NCBI GenBank assembly: GCA_023665085.1
Contig: JAMPEQ010000009.1
Coordinates: forward strand, 25,410-89,409
Source: Bacteroides sp.
GTDB lineage: Bacteria; Bacillota; Clostridia; Oscillospirales; Acutalibacteraceae
DNA length: 64,000 nt
Reading direction: 5' to 3'
The notes beneath the pieces were generated by a model that had not been told where the DNA came from, did not search any database, and worked only from the letters and a program-made list of their open reading frames with translations. This document shows, one piece after another, positions 7,908 to 16,563 of the stretch. Position 1 is the first letter of the stretch. Each line of letters starts with the position of its first letter. The position numbers and the translations under genes are program-made.

Positions 7908-9326
7908 TTATTTTTTAGCGGCAAGCTCTGCTTTGCCTTCGGGTGTATCACGGTAATACTGAGTGAAAGGATGAAAACGCTCCTGCTCCTCCCATATTTC
8001 CTTTGCTTTTGGAGCCCACAGCTTTGCATATTCATCGCATTTTGAGCAAAGCTCATCTGCGCTTTCAGGATGAGCAAGGTTGGTGGACTTTGCACCGGTC
8101 TTTTTAACCATATAGCGTAATGCCTGTGGGTTTTCCAGCATAGGACATGGACGAAGCATATTATCGTTAAACGGCTGACCTTTATAGTATTCCTTAAACA
8201 ATGGTGATTTCAGACATTCGATAATGCTTTTTTCCCTGATATTTGAGTCACTGTAGTGAACAAATACACACGGCTCAACATCCCCCTCACTGTTAATATG
8301 AAAATAGTTTCTTCCGCCTGCAATACATCCGCCTACAAATTCAGCATCATTCTGGAAGTCAACGGTAAATATAGGCTTTCCTGTTTTTGAATTACGCTTT
8401 GCACGAATTTCTCTGTAAACACGTTCACGCTGCTGAGGAGTTAAAAGCAAATCAACATCAGCATCACTGCCTACAGGCATGTAATGGAAATACCATGCGT
8501 ATCTTGCACCGTTTTCTATCATGAAATCATAAAATTCATCAGATATAACAGCATCACAGTTTTTGCTGGTGTAGCAAACGGATGTACCGAAAAGACATTT
8601 GTTTTTCTTAAGAAGCTTCATAGCCTTAAGGGTTGCCTGATATGCACCATCGCCGCGTCTGAAATCCGTTGTTTCTTCATTTCCTTCAATAGAAAGAGCA
8701 AGAGCAAGATTTCCGCATGCTTTCATATCTTCGCAAAACTGCTGGTCGATAAGAGTTCCGTTTGTGAATGAAAGGAAAATGCAATCACTGTTTTCTTTTG
8801 CAATTGTAAGAATTTCTTTCTTTTTAATAAGCGGTTCACCGCCTGTATACATAAAGAAATGAGTGCCGAGTGCTTTGCTTTCGCTGACAATTTTTCGCAT
8901 TTCATCAAGGGTAAGATTTGATTGATGACCATATTCAGATGCCCAGCAGCCCTTGCACTTCATATTGCACGCAGAGGTAGGATCAAGAAGAACTACCCAT
9001 GGTATATTGCAGTGCTCTTCATCTCTTTTTTTTCTGAGAGTTGAAGTGCCGATTAAGCCTAAGTCTATGCCAAAGGTAAGAATAGCCTTTCTGAGAAACT
9101 CATGATCAACTTCTTCGAGACCTCTGAACAGAAATTGATTCCATACATTTGATTCATCTGATACGATTTCAATAGGCTTTGTAAAAGTCGCTTCAGGATA
9201 CATGCTGCCTGTAACTGCTTTGCCCACCTTGATTAGCTTAACAATATTTTGTTTTGGATTTTTATAAATGTACTTAAAAAGCCTGTTGCCTATGATGTGC
9301 AAAACTTTACTTTTTAATTGAGCCAT
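7908..9326 (-). CDS. Radical SAM/SPASM-type protein, substrate unknown
   Basis: A 472-residue radical S-adenosylmethionine enzyme. The cluster motif is CNMKCKGCW (Cx3Cx2C) near residue 121, followed by GGEPL near 163. The C-terminal third has further cysteines (GGCIAGG, EPCVF, RPCPML, ELCSKC) that fit a SPASM-like auxiliary cluster region. The first 110 residues are a helical extension ahead of the radical SAM barrel. It is 16 bp after argS, so it is probably co-transcribed with ddl, DUF1934 and argS, but no precursor peptide gene is adjacent. The overall form resembles HpnH-like and anaerobic maturase-like proteins. I do not assign a substrate. Confidence 0.85.
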   Translation of the reverse strand: MAQLKSKVLHIIGNRLFKYIYKNPKQNIVKLIKVGKAVTGSMYPEATFTKPIEIVSDESNVWNQFLFRGLEEVDHEFLRKAILTFGIDLGLIGTSTLRKKRDEEHCNIPWVVLLDPTSACNMKCKGCWASEYGHQSNLTLDEMRKIVSESKALGTHFFMYTGGEPLIKKKEILTIAKENSDCIFLSFTNGTLIDQQFCEDMKACGNLALALSIEGNEETTDFRRGDGAYQATLKAMKLLKKNKCLFGTSVCYTSKNCDAVISDEFYDFMIENGARYAWYFHYMPVGSDADVDLLLTPQQRERVYREIRAKRNSKTGKPIFTVDFQNDAEFVGGCIAGGRNYFHINSEGDVEPCVFVHYSDSNIREKSIIECLKSPLFKEYYKGQPFNDNMLRPCPMLENPQALRYMVKKTGAKSTNLAHPESADELCSKCDEYAKLWAPKAKEIWEEQERFHPFTQYYRDTPEGKAELAAKK

Positions 9327-9342
9327 AGCCTAACCTCTTCTT

Positions 9343-11031
9343 TTACATAACCTCTGGGGTTGTAATTTTCAGCATAGTTAAAATGTTTTTGATAGTGTCT
9401 TTTACAGCGGTGCAGAGATAAAGCCTTGCCATAGTTAATCCCTCATCTTCTGTCATAACACGCTGTGCGTTATAAAATTTGTGGAATAATGTTGCCAGTT
9501 CTACAATATAATGAGTAATCTTGGCAGGATCATATGTCCTTGCTGCAGAAACAATTTCTCCTGTCAGAGCGGAAAGATGTCTTATAAGCTCTTTTTCTTC
9601 ATCACTGCTGAGAAGAAGCAATTCTTTATAATCAGGTTCTCTGAGAGTAATACCTTTTTCCTGTGCCTTTTTAAGTATTGAACAAATTCTGGCGTGAGCA
9701 TACTGTACATAGTATACAGGGTTTTCGCTTGATTCCTTTGCAGCAAGCTCTAAATCAAAATCAAAGTGTGAGTTCGGCTCACGGAGATTGAAGAAGAATC
9801 TTGCAGCGTCAAGCGGAACTTCGTCAATAAGTGTGTTCAGTGTAATTGCTTTACCGGAACGCTTTGAAAGCTTGATTGTTTCACCGTCGCGGACAAGTCT
9901 TACCATCTGCATAATTACTGCATCAAGTCTGCCGGCATCAATTCCGAGAGCGGTAAGAGCTGCTTTCATTCTGGGCACATAGCCATGGTGGTCTGCACCA
10001 AGCACATCAATTGCCTTGTCATATCCACGCGTTACAAGCTTGTTATAATGATAAGCAATGTCAGGTACAATGTAGGTAGGAATTCCGTTGGCACGTACGA
10101 GAACTACATCCTTATCATTGCCAAATTCCGAAGCCTTAAACCATAATGCACCATCCTGCTCATATGTTACACCCTTCTCCTTGAAGGTGTCAATAATCTT
10201 CTGTACAGAGCCGTCATTGTGAAGAGTTGATTCATGAAACCACTTATCATAAGTAATTCTGTATCTTCCCAAATCTCTTTCAAGACCTGCAATATTCTGC
10301 GGAAGTGCAAAATCAACAAGAGCCTTTCTTCTGTCCTTGCTGTCTGCATCAACAAATTTGTTTCCGTATTCTTTGATGAAGTTTTCAGCATGCTCTGTTA
10401 TGTCAGCACCCTTGTATGCATCCTCCGGAAGCTCAATACCGTCATCAAAATGCTGAAGATAACGCACCTCTAAAGAGGTTGCAAATTTTTCTATCTGATT
10501 ACCTGCATCATTAACATAGAATTCTCTGCTTACCTCATATCCTGCCCAGTCAAGCACTGATGCAAGACAGTCACCTATAGCACCTCCTCTTGCGTTTCCG
10601 ATATGCATAGGTCCTGTGGGATTTGCTGAAACAAATTCAACGAGGATTTTTTTGCCCTGACCGTAATCAGATTTTCCGTAGTTTTCACCGCAGGCGAATA
10701 CATCTTTTATGATTTCGCTGTAATATTGCTGTGATAAGAAGAAATTCAAAAATCCCGGTCCTGCAATTTCAACTCTTTCAAACAGAGTATCTTCGAGATC
10801 AATATGCTTTACTATAGCCTCTGCAATCATTTTAGGAGCTTTTTTAAAAGCTCTTGCACCGGCCATTGCAATGTTTGATGAGTAGTCACCGTTTGCTTTG
10901 TTTGAAGGTATTTCAATAATAAACTGAGGAATTTCCGCCTGAGGCAGATCTCCTGAATTTATTGCACCTTCAACTGCGCTTATAAGTTTGTTTTTCAATA
11001 TGTTATTTGTTTTTTCTACAAGCTTTGACAT
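9343..11031 (-). CDS. argS: Arginyl-tRNA synthetase
   Basis: A 562-residue class I aminoacyl-tRNA synthetase that charges tRNA-Arg. The HIGH signature appears as NPTGPMHIGNARGG near residue 135 and a KMSKS-like loop as KLSKRSGKA near 390. The N-terminal ~100 residues form the Add-1 tRNA-binding domain and the C-terminus (from about 440) is the DALR anticodon-binding domain. It lies 9 bp after the DUF1934 gene, the same pairing as ywiB-argS in Bacillus. Length is normal. Confidence 0.97.
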   Translation of the reverse strand: MSKLVEKTNNILKNKLISAVEGAINSGDLPQAEIPQFIIEIPSNKANGDYSSNIAMAGARAFKKAPKMIAEAIVKHIDLEDTLFERVEIAGPGFLNFFLSQQYYSEIIKDVFACGENYGKSDYGQGKKILVEFVSANPTGPMHIGNARGGAIGDCLASVLDWAGYEVSREFYVNDAGNQIEKFATSLEVRYLQHFDDGIELPEDAYKGADITEHAENFIKEYGNKFVDADSKDRRKALVDFALPQNIAGLERDLGRYRITYDKWFHESTLHNDGSVQKIIDTFKEKGVTYEQDGALWFKASEFGNDKDVVLVRANGIPTYIVPDIAYHYNKLVTRGYDKAIDVLGADHHGYVPRMKAALTALGIDAGRLDAVIMQMVRLVRDGETIKLSKRSGKAITLNTLIDEVPLDAARFFFNLREPNSHFDFDLELAAKESSENPVYYVQYAHARICSILKKAQEKGITLREPDYKELLLLSSDEEKELIRHLSALTGEIVSAARTYDPAKITHYIVELATLFHKFYNAQRVMTEDEGLTMARLYLCTAVKDTIKNILTMLKITTPEVM

Positions 11032-11040
11032 TTTGTTCTC

Positions 11041-11463
11041 CTAAATCTCTTTAAAATTCAGCTTTATATCGTTTCTTGAAGCAAGAGCACCGTTAATATC
11101 AATATCGTATGCAAGATAAAAACTGCCCTTGCCGTTATCAATATCAACATCAATACTATGCCCTGAAATACCCATTAGAATATCACCGTATTCAGTGCCG
11201 TATTTGCAAAGCCGTCGGTTTGATTTTTCGATGTTCAGGCAGGAATAAACTGCTCCGCTTCGTATAACCTCGGCTGATTTTTCATTTTTATCAACTGTAA
11301 GAGAGACAGCAATAGGTGACATCGGCGGTTCTTGCTGTTCATCATATTTAATTATGTAACTGCTGTCAGTTTCCTCAAGTGTGCCGACTGTTGTCATTTC
11401 AACCTTATCTTTTTCGCTGTCAACACGCTGAGAGCCGACTATTTCCAATAATACTTTTGACAT
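11041..11463 (-). CDS. DUF1934 beta-barrel protein (YwiB-like)
   Basis: A 140-residue soluble protein rich in beta strand and charged residues, without a signal peptide. Pattern, length and position just upstream of argS match the DUF1934/YwiB family, a lipocalin-like barrel of unknown function. It is flanked by ddl (12 bp) and argS (9 bp) in one operon. Conserved linkage to argS suggests a housekeeping role, but no activity can be read from the sequence. Confidence 0.8.
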   Translation of the reverse strand: MSKVLLEIVGSQRVDSEKDKVEMTTVGTLEETDSSYIIKYDEQQEPPMSPIAVSLTVDKNEKSAEVIRSGAVYSCLNIEKSNRRLCKYGTEYGDILMGISGHSIDVDIDNGKGSFYLAYDIDINGALASRNDIKLNFKEI

Positions 11464-11475
11464 AATTTCGTTTCC

Positions 11476-12540
11476 TTAAAATATTCCGCCTCTTTCAAGC
11501 GCAAAGTTAATTAATTTATCAATAAGATCTTTGTAAGGCACACCAACAGCTTCGAAAAGCTTTGGATACATGCTGATGTCTGTCTGACCGGGGATGGTGT
11601 TGATTTCATTGAGAAGAATCCTTCCGTCGTCAGTAACAAAGAAATCAACTCTTGACATTCCCTCACATCCAAGTGCTTTAAAAGCCTTGATTGCCTGAGC
11701 CTTTACTTCATTTCTTTTTTCTTCATCTAAAAGAGCAGGAATATGAAGCTGGGATGCAGGATTGTTGTATTTTGCATCAAAATCATAGAATTCAGCAGCA
11801 GCAACAATCTCGCCTACCTCGCCGGCAGTAACATTATTGTTTCCCATAACGGCACATTCAACTTCCTTACCCTGAATAAATTCCTCAAGAACTGCCTTTT
11901 TGTCTTCTTTAAAAGCAGTTTCCATTGCGGAAAAAAGCTCTTCCTTTGTATGAGCCTTTGATATACCTACCGAAGAACCTGCGTTTGCAGGTTTAACAAA
12001 TATAGGAAAGCCCAGCTTTTCAATAGCAGCATTAAGCTGTGCTTCGGGATTTTTTCTGTAGTCGTAAATATTTACAGCACACCATTTTGCCTGTTCTATG
12101 CCTACTGCGTCAGCAACGGCATTGGCAACTGCCTTATCCATGCAAACTCCTGATGATGTGGCATCACAGCCAACATAAGCAATTTGTGCAAGCTGAAGAA
12201 GTCCCTGAATAGTGCCGTCCTCGCCGTTCTTGCCGTGAAGAACAGGAAATACTGCATCAAGTCTGATGATATCACCGTTTGAAGTAATTATGCCGTGAAC
12301 AGATGCATCAGGTGATATGAATGCGGGAATAAGGCTCTTGGAGCTTAGCCATCTGTCGTTCGGCAAAAGTTCAACATCATCGTTGAAAAGAAACCATTTT
12401 CCCTGCTTTGTTATTCCTAAAAGTACAACATTGTACTTGTTATAATCCATGTTTTTGATAATACTTTTTGCAGATACACAGCTTATGTCATGCTCTGATG
12501 AAACTCCGCCGAAAAGTATAGCAATAGTCTTTTTGTTCAT
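11476..12540 (-). CDS. ddl: D-alanine--D-alanine ligase
   Basis: A 354-residue ATP-grasp ligase that makes D-Ala-D-Ala for peptidoglycan. The N-terminus shows GGVSSEHDISCVSAKSI, the ATP-binding region VKPANAGSSVGISKAH near 184, and the C-terminus EINTIPGQTDISMYPKLFEAVG. The omega-loop reads EFYDFDAKY, retaining the tyrosine usual in D-Ala-D-Ala ligases rather than D-Ala-D-Lac enzymes. It is first in the operon ddl - DUF1934 - argS - radical SAM. D-alanine metabolism recurs in the Dlt-like cassette at 56-60 kb. Confidence 0.95.
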   Translation of the reverse strand: MNKKTIAILFGGVSSEHDISCVSAKSIIKNMDYNKYNVVLLGITKQGKWFLFNDDVELLPNDRWLSSKSLIPAFISPDASVHGIITSNGDIIRLDAVFPVLHGKNGEDGTIQGLLQLAQIAYVGCDATSSGVCMDKAVANAVADAVGIEQAKWCAVNIYDYRKNPEAQLNAAIEKLGFPIFVKPANAGSSVGISKAHTKEELFSAMETAFKEDKKAVLEEFIQGKEVECAVMGNNNVTAGEVGEIVAAAEFYDFDAKYNNPASQLHIPALLDEEKRNEVKAQAIKAFKALGCEGMSRVDFFVTDDGRILLNEINTIPGQTDISMYPKLFEAVGVPYKDLIDKLINFALERGGIF

Positions 12541-12573
12541 TTATAAGCCTGCTTCCATAAAATTATTCATAAT

Positions 12574-12602
12574 ATTGTATCACAATAAAATATAATAATC
12601 AA
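12574..12602 (-). promoter_or_regulatory. Promoter of the ddl-argS operon
   Basis: TTGATT and TACAAT with a 17-bp spacer on the minus strand, about 33 bp upstream of the ddl start. Confidence 0.6.
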
Positions 12603-12660
12603 CAGTGTATTTATATTTACATATCCATATTTTTAATTTATAAATAATAATAAAAAATTA

Positions 12661-12689
12661 GTGACAAATATATTTTATGATGATATAAT
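12661..12689 (+). promoter_or_regulatory. Promoter of the envelope operon
   Basis: GTGACA and TATAAT with a 17-bp spacer, about 43 bp before the first gene of the five-gene operon and divergent from ddl. Confidence 0.65.
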
Positions 12690-12731
12690 ACAAAGGATTG
12701 AGAAGAGCAATAATATTTTTGGAGTGTAAAA

Positions 12732-12914
12732 ATGTCCAGACTTGATAAATACAGGAAAAATGTGTTTGTAAAAGCGGTTGTAATTCCGCTTATAATTACT
12801 TTTACAACAATAATAATTTTGCTTTTTGCTTTGCCGAAAATTCAGGCTTGTCTGCCTAATGCACAGAAGTACTCACAACAGATGCAGACCGAAGAGGTGC
12901 AGAAGAATGAATAA
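12732..12914 (+). CDS. Small single-pass membrane protein
   Basis: A 60-residue protein with a basic N-terminus, one strong membrane helix (about 14-36) and a polar, glutamine-rich tail. GGAG lies 7-8 bp before the start. It opens the envelope operon and overlaps the next gene by 8 bp, so the two are probably translationally coupled. I do not recognise a family. Its size suggests a subunit or regulator of the larger membrane proteins downstream. Confidence 0.75.
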   Translation: MSRLDKYRKNVFVKAVVIPLIITFTTIIILLFALPKIQACLPNAQKYSQQMQTEEVQKNE

Positions 12915-13785
12915 ATTACGATTTTCTGTTTACCGCTTTTTCAGTTATATTATATCATTTGCCTTGTCACTTTGCATTGTTATGGGTGTGCTGGGAACAA
13001 TTTCGGTGTTTACTCTGGCAAGCGAGAATTATATGGTTGATTTTTTTCAAAAAAATCAAAGCATACAAATGCTTAGTGATGAGCTTGATAAAGAATATGA
13101 AGAGTTATCAAAAAAATCAAAGATACCCAAAGAGGTTTTTTCAGAGGCGGTGGGGTATAATTTTATAAGATCCGTGCAGCGCAGTGTCGCAGAGGGTGCA
13201 CAAACCTTTGCCAGTGATGATTTTACAGGCAGTACCGATTTGGAAACCAGAATTGAAAACGCTGTTGATAAATATGACAGTGAAAATGATATCAAACGCA
13301 GCGATAAGGCAAAAAAGAAAATTTGTGCTCAGGCAGCAGATTTATTTAATAAAACCTGTGCCGTAACAAATAACGCCCAGCTCAGACCGATATATTCACT
13401 TGTAAACGGCAAATCATTTTTTATCGCAATAACATCTTTTGCCGGTGCGGTGCTTTGCATTGCATTGATTGTTTTTCTGAACGGAAGACGGCATAAAAGC
13501 TTTAATTTCGTTGCTATGAGCTTTGTAATCAGCGGAGAGGTTATGACTGCTGTGCCCGTTGTTCTATTGATAAAAAATGTTTTAAGCAATTTGTGTATTA
13601 CAAATATTGAGGCTTATAATATTGCAATCAGCTCTGCGGTAAAATCTGTACTGATGATTATTATTGCAGCAGGAATTGTAATGATGATTATAGGCGTAGT
13701 TATGTTTGCAATGGTTTATAAATATTACTATACTAAACTTATTGACAGTGATACCGAACAGTCAATAGCAGATAATCTTATTTAA
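12907..13785 (+). CDS. Membrane protein of unknown function, paralogue A
   Basis: A 292-residue protein with an N-terminal helix (about 12-38), an extracytoplasmic region of some 130 residues, and three C-terminal helices (about 173-192, 200-222, 252-280). The start ATG 12907 has GAGGTG upstream and overlaps the previous gene. The extracytoplasmic region begins LSDELDKEYEELSKKSKIPKE, which aligns with the equivalent part of the protein at 15321-16148 (LDASYDAKLQALSAETGIPL), followed in both by VF and a QR pair. The two are therefore paralogues in one operon. The family is unknown to me; a sensor, transporter-associated or cell-wall role are all possible. Confidence 0.75.
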   Translation: MNKLRFSVYRFFSYIISFALSLCIVMGVLGTISVFTLASENYMVDFFQKNQSIQMLSDELDKEYEELSKKSKIPKEVFSEAVGYNFIRSVQRSVAEGAQTFASDDFTGSTDLETRIENAVDKYDSENDIKRSDKAKKKICAQAADLFNKTCAVTNNAQLRPIYSLVNGKSFFIAITSFAGAVLCIALIVFLNGRRHKSFNFVAMSFVISGEVMTAVPVVLLIKNVLSNLCITNIEAYNIAISSAVKSVLMIIIAAGIVMMIIGVVMFAMVYKYYYTKLIDSDTEQSIADNLI

Positions 13786-13815
13786 TTAAAGATACTAAAA
13801 TATAGGAGAGCTTAT

Positions 13816-14667
13816 ATGGAACTTAACGAAATATTCAGACTTGTTGAAAAACAGCTTTCTTCAGTTAATGAAGAATTGCATTTTAATAAGGCAGATGAAA
13901 GTGAAGACAGTATTACATTTACAGGCAATAAGGGCAGCTACAAAATTTCCTACAACGCAGAAAGCACTGTTATGGAGTTTAGCTGTGCTTATGGTGAAAT
14001 TAGTAAAGAAACGGAATTCGGTGTTATTTCCAAAAGTCTTTTTGATGCTGAAGCTTATGACGAAAGGGATGTAAAATCTTTTGCAAATGAGGTTGCAGAT
14101 GAAATTACATCATTGTTTAAGTCAAAGAAAAAGGTCGATATTGATAAGGTGAAAATGCCAAAGGCTGTTTCAAGAACAAAGGCTAAAAACGGTGTAATCA
14201 GCTATGATGCCGATTCTCTCGCCAACAGATTCGGTACAATGTTCCCTGAAATGAAAGATTTGATTAAGCAGAATATCATTGATTACGGTGAATTCCTTCC
14301 TGAAACCTTCTTTACAGAGCACGGCACTGCAAGAGTGCTCGAGGTTATTGCTGACGGCACTGAAACAGAACGTAAAAAGCTGTTTAAAATGCTGAATGAA
14401 ATTTATGAGGACGGTACTAACGAGGTACAGGATATTATCGGCGTTACTATTCTTGGTGAAATGAAAAATGACAAGGCTATGATGGAGATTGCAGACAAAT
14501 ATATGTCTGAATACATGGCAGGTCCCGTTCATGAGATCAATAAGATTACAAGAAAAAATAATTCATTAACCAAAAAACTTAAGAATCCTCCTCCATACAA
14601 ACCAAAGAAAAAGAAAAATAATCTAAGTCAAAGAATGCTTGACGCAAATAACTTAAATAATAGATAA
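13816..14667 (+). CDS. Soluble protein of unknown function in the envelope operon
   Basis: A 283-residue hydrophilic protein without signal peptide or membrane helix. The N-terminal half (1-110) is mixed alpha/beta and acidic. The central part (about 135-235) is helical, with NIIDYGEFLPETFF followed by repeated helix-turn patterns. The C-terminus (about 250-283) is very basic and proline/lysine-rich (PPPYKPKKKKN). The basic tail could bind nucleic acid or the inner membrane surface. It has GGAG 9 bp upstream and lies between the two paralogous membrane-protein genes. No known domain is recognised. Confidence 0.7.
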   Translation: MELNEIFRLVEKQLSSVNEELHFNKADESEDSITFTGNKGSYKISYNAESTVMEFSCAYGEISKETEFGVISKSLFDAEAYDERDVKSFANEVADEITSLFKSKKKVDIDKVKMPKAVSRTKAKNGVISYDADSLANRFGTMFPEMKDLIKQNIIDYGEFLPETFFTEHGTARVLEVIADGTETERKKLFKMLNEIYEDGTNEVQDIIGVTILGEMKNDKAMMEIADKYMSEYMAGPVHEINKITRKNNSLTKKLKNPPPYKPKKKKNNLSQRMLDANNLNNR

Positions 14668-14682
14668 ATTAAGGATTAATTA

Positions 14683-15306
14683 ATGGAACGCTATAAAAAA
14701 GATTTTATAAAAAAAGAATTTGTGTTTCCGGTAATAACTGCAATAATAGCTGTGTTAATCACAGCTATTGTTCTTTGCGGATATATTAACACTCTTCCTT
14801 TTTATAACAGTGAACTGAAAATTGCAGATAATCCCGCCAGTAAGATTAAGAATGCTGAAAATATTGATATATCATCTGTTACATCTGACACCTTCAGCAT
14901 GCTTGGCGCTGATACAAATATAGGCTCTCTTAAAGCGGGCGGTACAGAGCTGCCGTTGATTTATAATGCATCTTATGAGAATACAAATGATGCCTTTTGT
15001 ATATCAGACGGCAGTAAGCTTATCGGTGAAACAGGGAATACCTTAATATATTGCAGTAAGGCAAACGGAAAAGATATACGAAAGCTTGTCAAAGGTGATA
15101 TAATAACAATTAACACCTGCTACGGCGAATATACCTATACTGTTGTAAAAACAGATACTGCTGATGATGCCGGACTTGAGCACAATGCTGATGGTATCGG
15201 AAGTGCAATAACGTTATACACAAGCAAGGATGAGAGTATCGGATTATCTGACAGCTATTTTATTGCTGTATGTGAAATGACTTCCGGTACGAAGATTGCA
15301 GAATAG
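14683..15306 (+). CDS. Sortase-fold protein lacking the catalytic triad
   Basis: A 207-residue protein with one N-terminal helix (about 13-35) and an extracytoplasmic domain. The order of segments follows a class D/E-like sortase: IGSLKAGGTELPLIYNASY, then GETGNTLIYCSKANGKDIRKL, VKGDIITIN, YGEYTYTV, and ITLYTSKDES. In active sortases the position after NTxI carries a histidine (GH), the TLxTC motif a cysteine, and a late strand an arginine. Here they read YCS, TLYTS and no arginine. It is thus probably non-catalytic and may bind a peptide or protein. It lies in the five-gene operon, 15 bp after the soluble protein and 14 bp before paralogue B. An unrelated beta-barrel is the alternative. Confidence 0.65.
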   Translation: MERYKKDFIKKEFVFPVITAIIAVLITAIVLCGYINTLPFYNSELKIADNPASKIKNAENIDISSVTSDTFSMLGADTNIGSLKAGGTELPLIYNASYENTNDAFCISDGSKLIGETGNTLIYCSKANGKDIRKLVKGDIITINTCYGEYTYTVVKTDTADDAGLEHNADGIGSAITLYTSKDESIGLSDSYFIAVCEMTSGTKIAE

Positions 15307-15320
15307 ACAGGAGGTTTTTT

Positions 15321-16148
15321 ATGGAATTAAAAAAAGCTAGAAATCTGCTGTGCATATTTTTTTCTATTATAGCTGCAATAGGTGCAATTCTTACTGTGGG
15401 AACATTAGTGACCTATTCAACCTTGTGTAACAGCAGATATATGAGCAATAAGCTGAATTCAAAAAGCATAGTGAATCAGCTTGACGCAAGCTATGATGCC
15501 AAGCTTCAGGCACTTTCTGCCGAAACAGGTATTCCGCTGAGAGTATTTCAGGCAGCTAAAAATGAATTTATTTCTACCGAAACTAATGTGCAGAGACTTT
15601 TCTCCGAACAGGATGCAACGATGTTCAGCGAGGACAAAACAGAGATTTATGAAAGGATTTGCACTGAATATCTTGATGGAAACGGTATAAAATATAATAA
15701 AGCGGATATTCATATGACTGCTGAAAAAGCAAGCAGTATATATTCCTCCTGCTACGGTATATCAAACGGACAGGCACTAAGTGATTTTATTAGTACATTT
15801 AAATCAAAAGTCACAGGATTTACAGCTCTTGGATTGCTTTTGATGATAATACCTTTTGTTATTGTTCTTATGCTTTTTACAAAAAACGAAAAGCTTTTCG
15901 CTCAGTTGCTTAATTATGTTACTGCCTGCGGATTTGCATTGATATTATTTGGTTTATCAGGACTTGTATTTGGTATCGGCAGTGAAATAATGATTAATCC
16001 TGAAATATATGCCAATGCAATTATAAGGGTTATTAAAACCGACTTTTTGATTTCACTGATAATAGGAATTGCGGTCAGTGTATTTGGCATAATAACAGCC
16101 ATAAAAACCAACAGCAAAATCATTGAAAATAGAATAAATAATAGTTAG
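15321..16148 (+). CDS. Membrane protein of unknown function, paralogue B
   Basis: A 275-residue protein with the same plan as paralogue A: an N-terminal helix (about 8-33), an extracytoplasmic region of about 125 residues, and three C-terminal helices (about 170-190, 195-222, 237-262). AGGAGG lies 7 bp before the start. Its extracytoplasmic region shares the LDxxYxxxLxxLS-x-x-T/K-IPxxVF pattern with paralogue A. It ends the operon and is followed by a strong terminator. No function is assigned. Confidence 0.75.
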   Translation: MELKKARNLLCIFFSIIAAIGAILTVGTLVTYSTLCNSRYMSNKLNSKSIVNQLDASYDAKLQALSAETGIPLRVFQAAKNEFISTETNVQRLFSEQDATMFSEDKTEIYERICTEYLDGNGIKYNKADIHMTAEKASSIYSSCYGISNGQALSDFISTFKSKVTGFTALGLLLMIIPFVIVLMLFTKNEKLFAQLLNYVTACGFALILFGLSGLVFGIGSEIMINPEIYANAIIRVIKTDFLISLIIGIAVSVFGIITAIKTNSKIIENRINNS

Positions 16149-16184
16149 TATATAATAGTTTTAAATATTTATATTATAATGTAT

Positions 16185-16220
16185 AAACAGTCTGTAAGAA
16201 GCTTACAGGCTGTTTTTTGT
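16185..16220 (+). terminator. Terminator of the envelope operon
   Basis: A roughly 12-bp stem (ACAGTCTGTAAG with CTTACAGGCTGT, one G-U pair) followed by TTTTTT. Confidence 0.9.
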
Positions 16221-16491
16221 ATAAATTTTAGTCAAAAATGCAAAATTGTCGAATTTTCTGAAAAATATTTTGAAAAATGCATATTGTATCGAAGTTGAAT
16301 ATTATTAAAAAATTACACAATATATTGCGTTTTATGAGAAAACGGAATTTAAATATTACAAAATGTAAGATTTAAAAAGGCAAATTTTTATTGATTTAAC
16401 AAAATTTTTTAATCACACGCTAAAGCACTAAATTTTATAACCACAAGATATGGGAATCAAAAGGAAAAAATATCATAGTCAAAAATAATCC
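16221..16491. other. AT-rich intergenic region, no gene seen
   Basis: About 270 bp of very AT-rich sequence between the envelope operon terminator and the promoter region of the YabE-like gene. I see no open reading frame, tRNA or known RNA motif in it. Confidence 0.6.
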
Positions 16492-16510
16492 TTTGTGCAT
16501 GTTGCACAAA
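16492..16510. promoter_or_regulatory. Palindrome upstream of the yabE-like promoter
   Basis: TTTGTGCA-TGT-TGCACAAA is a perfect 8-bp inverted repeat ending 18 bp before the -35 box. It has the form of an operator or activator site. The half-site TTTGTGC recurs in the leader RNA hairpin at 16611-16643. Confidence 0.5.
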
Positions 16511-16528
16511 ATCACAACTTTTGAAAGA

Positions 16529-16557
16529 TTGACACATTATGCACTTGTGACTATAAT
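16529..16557 (+). promoter_or_regulatory. Consensus sigma-A promoter of the yabE-like gene
   Basis: Perfect TTGACA and TATAAT separated by 17 bp. The predicted start near 16564 gives a 5' leader of about 137 nt. Confidence 0.9.
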
Positions 16558-16563
16558 GGCTAA

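Noticed and set aside
14170..14532. 120-codon antisense open frame in the envelope operon
   Set aside because: It overlaps a co-directional operon gene on the opposite strand and shows low-complexity, cysteine- and phenylalanine-rich composition typical of a shadow frame.
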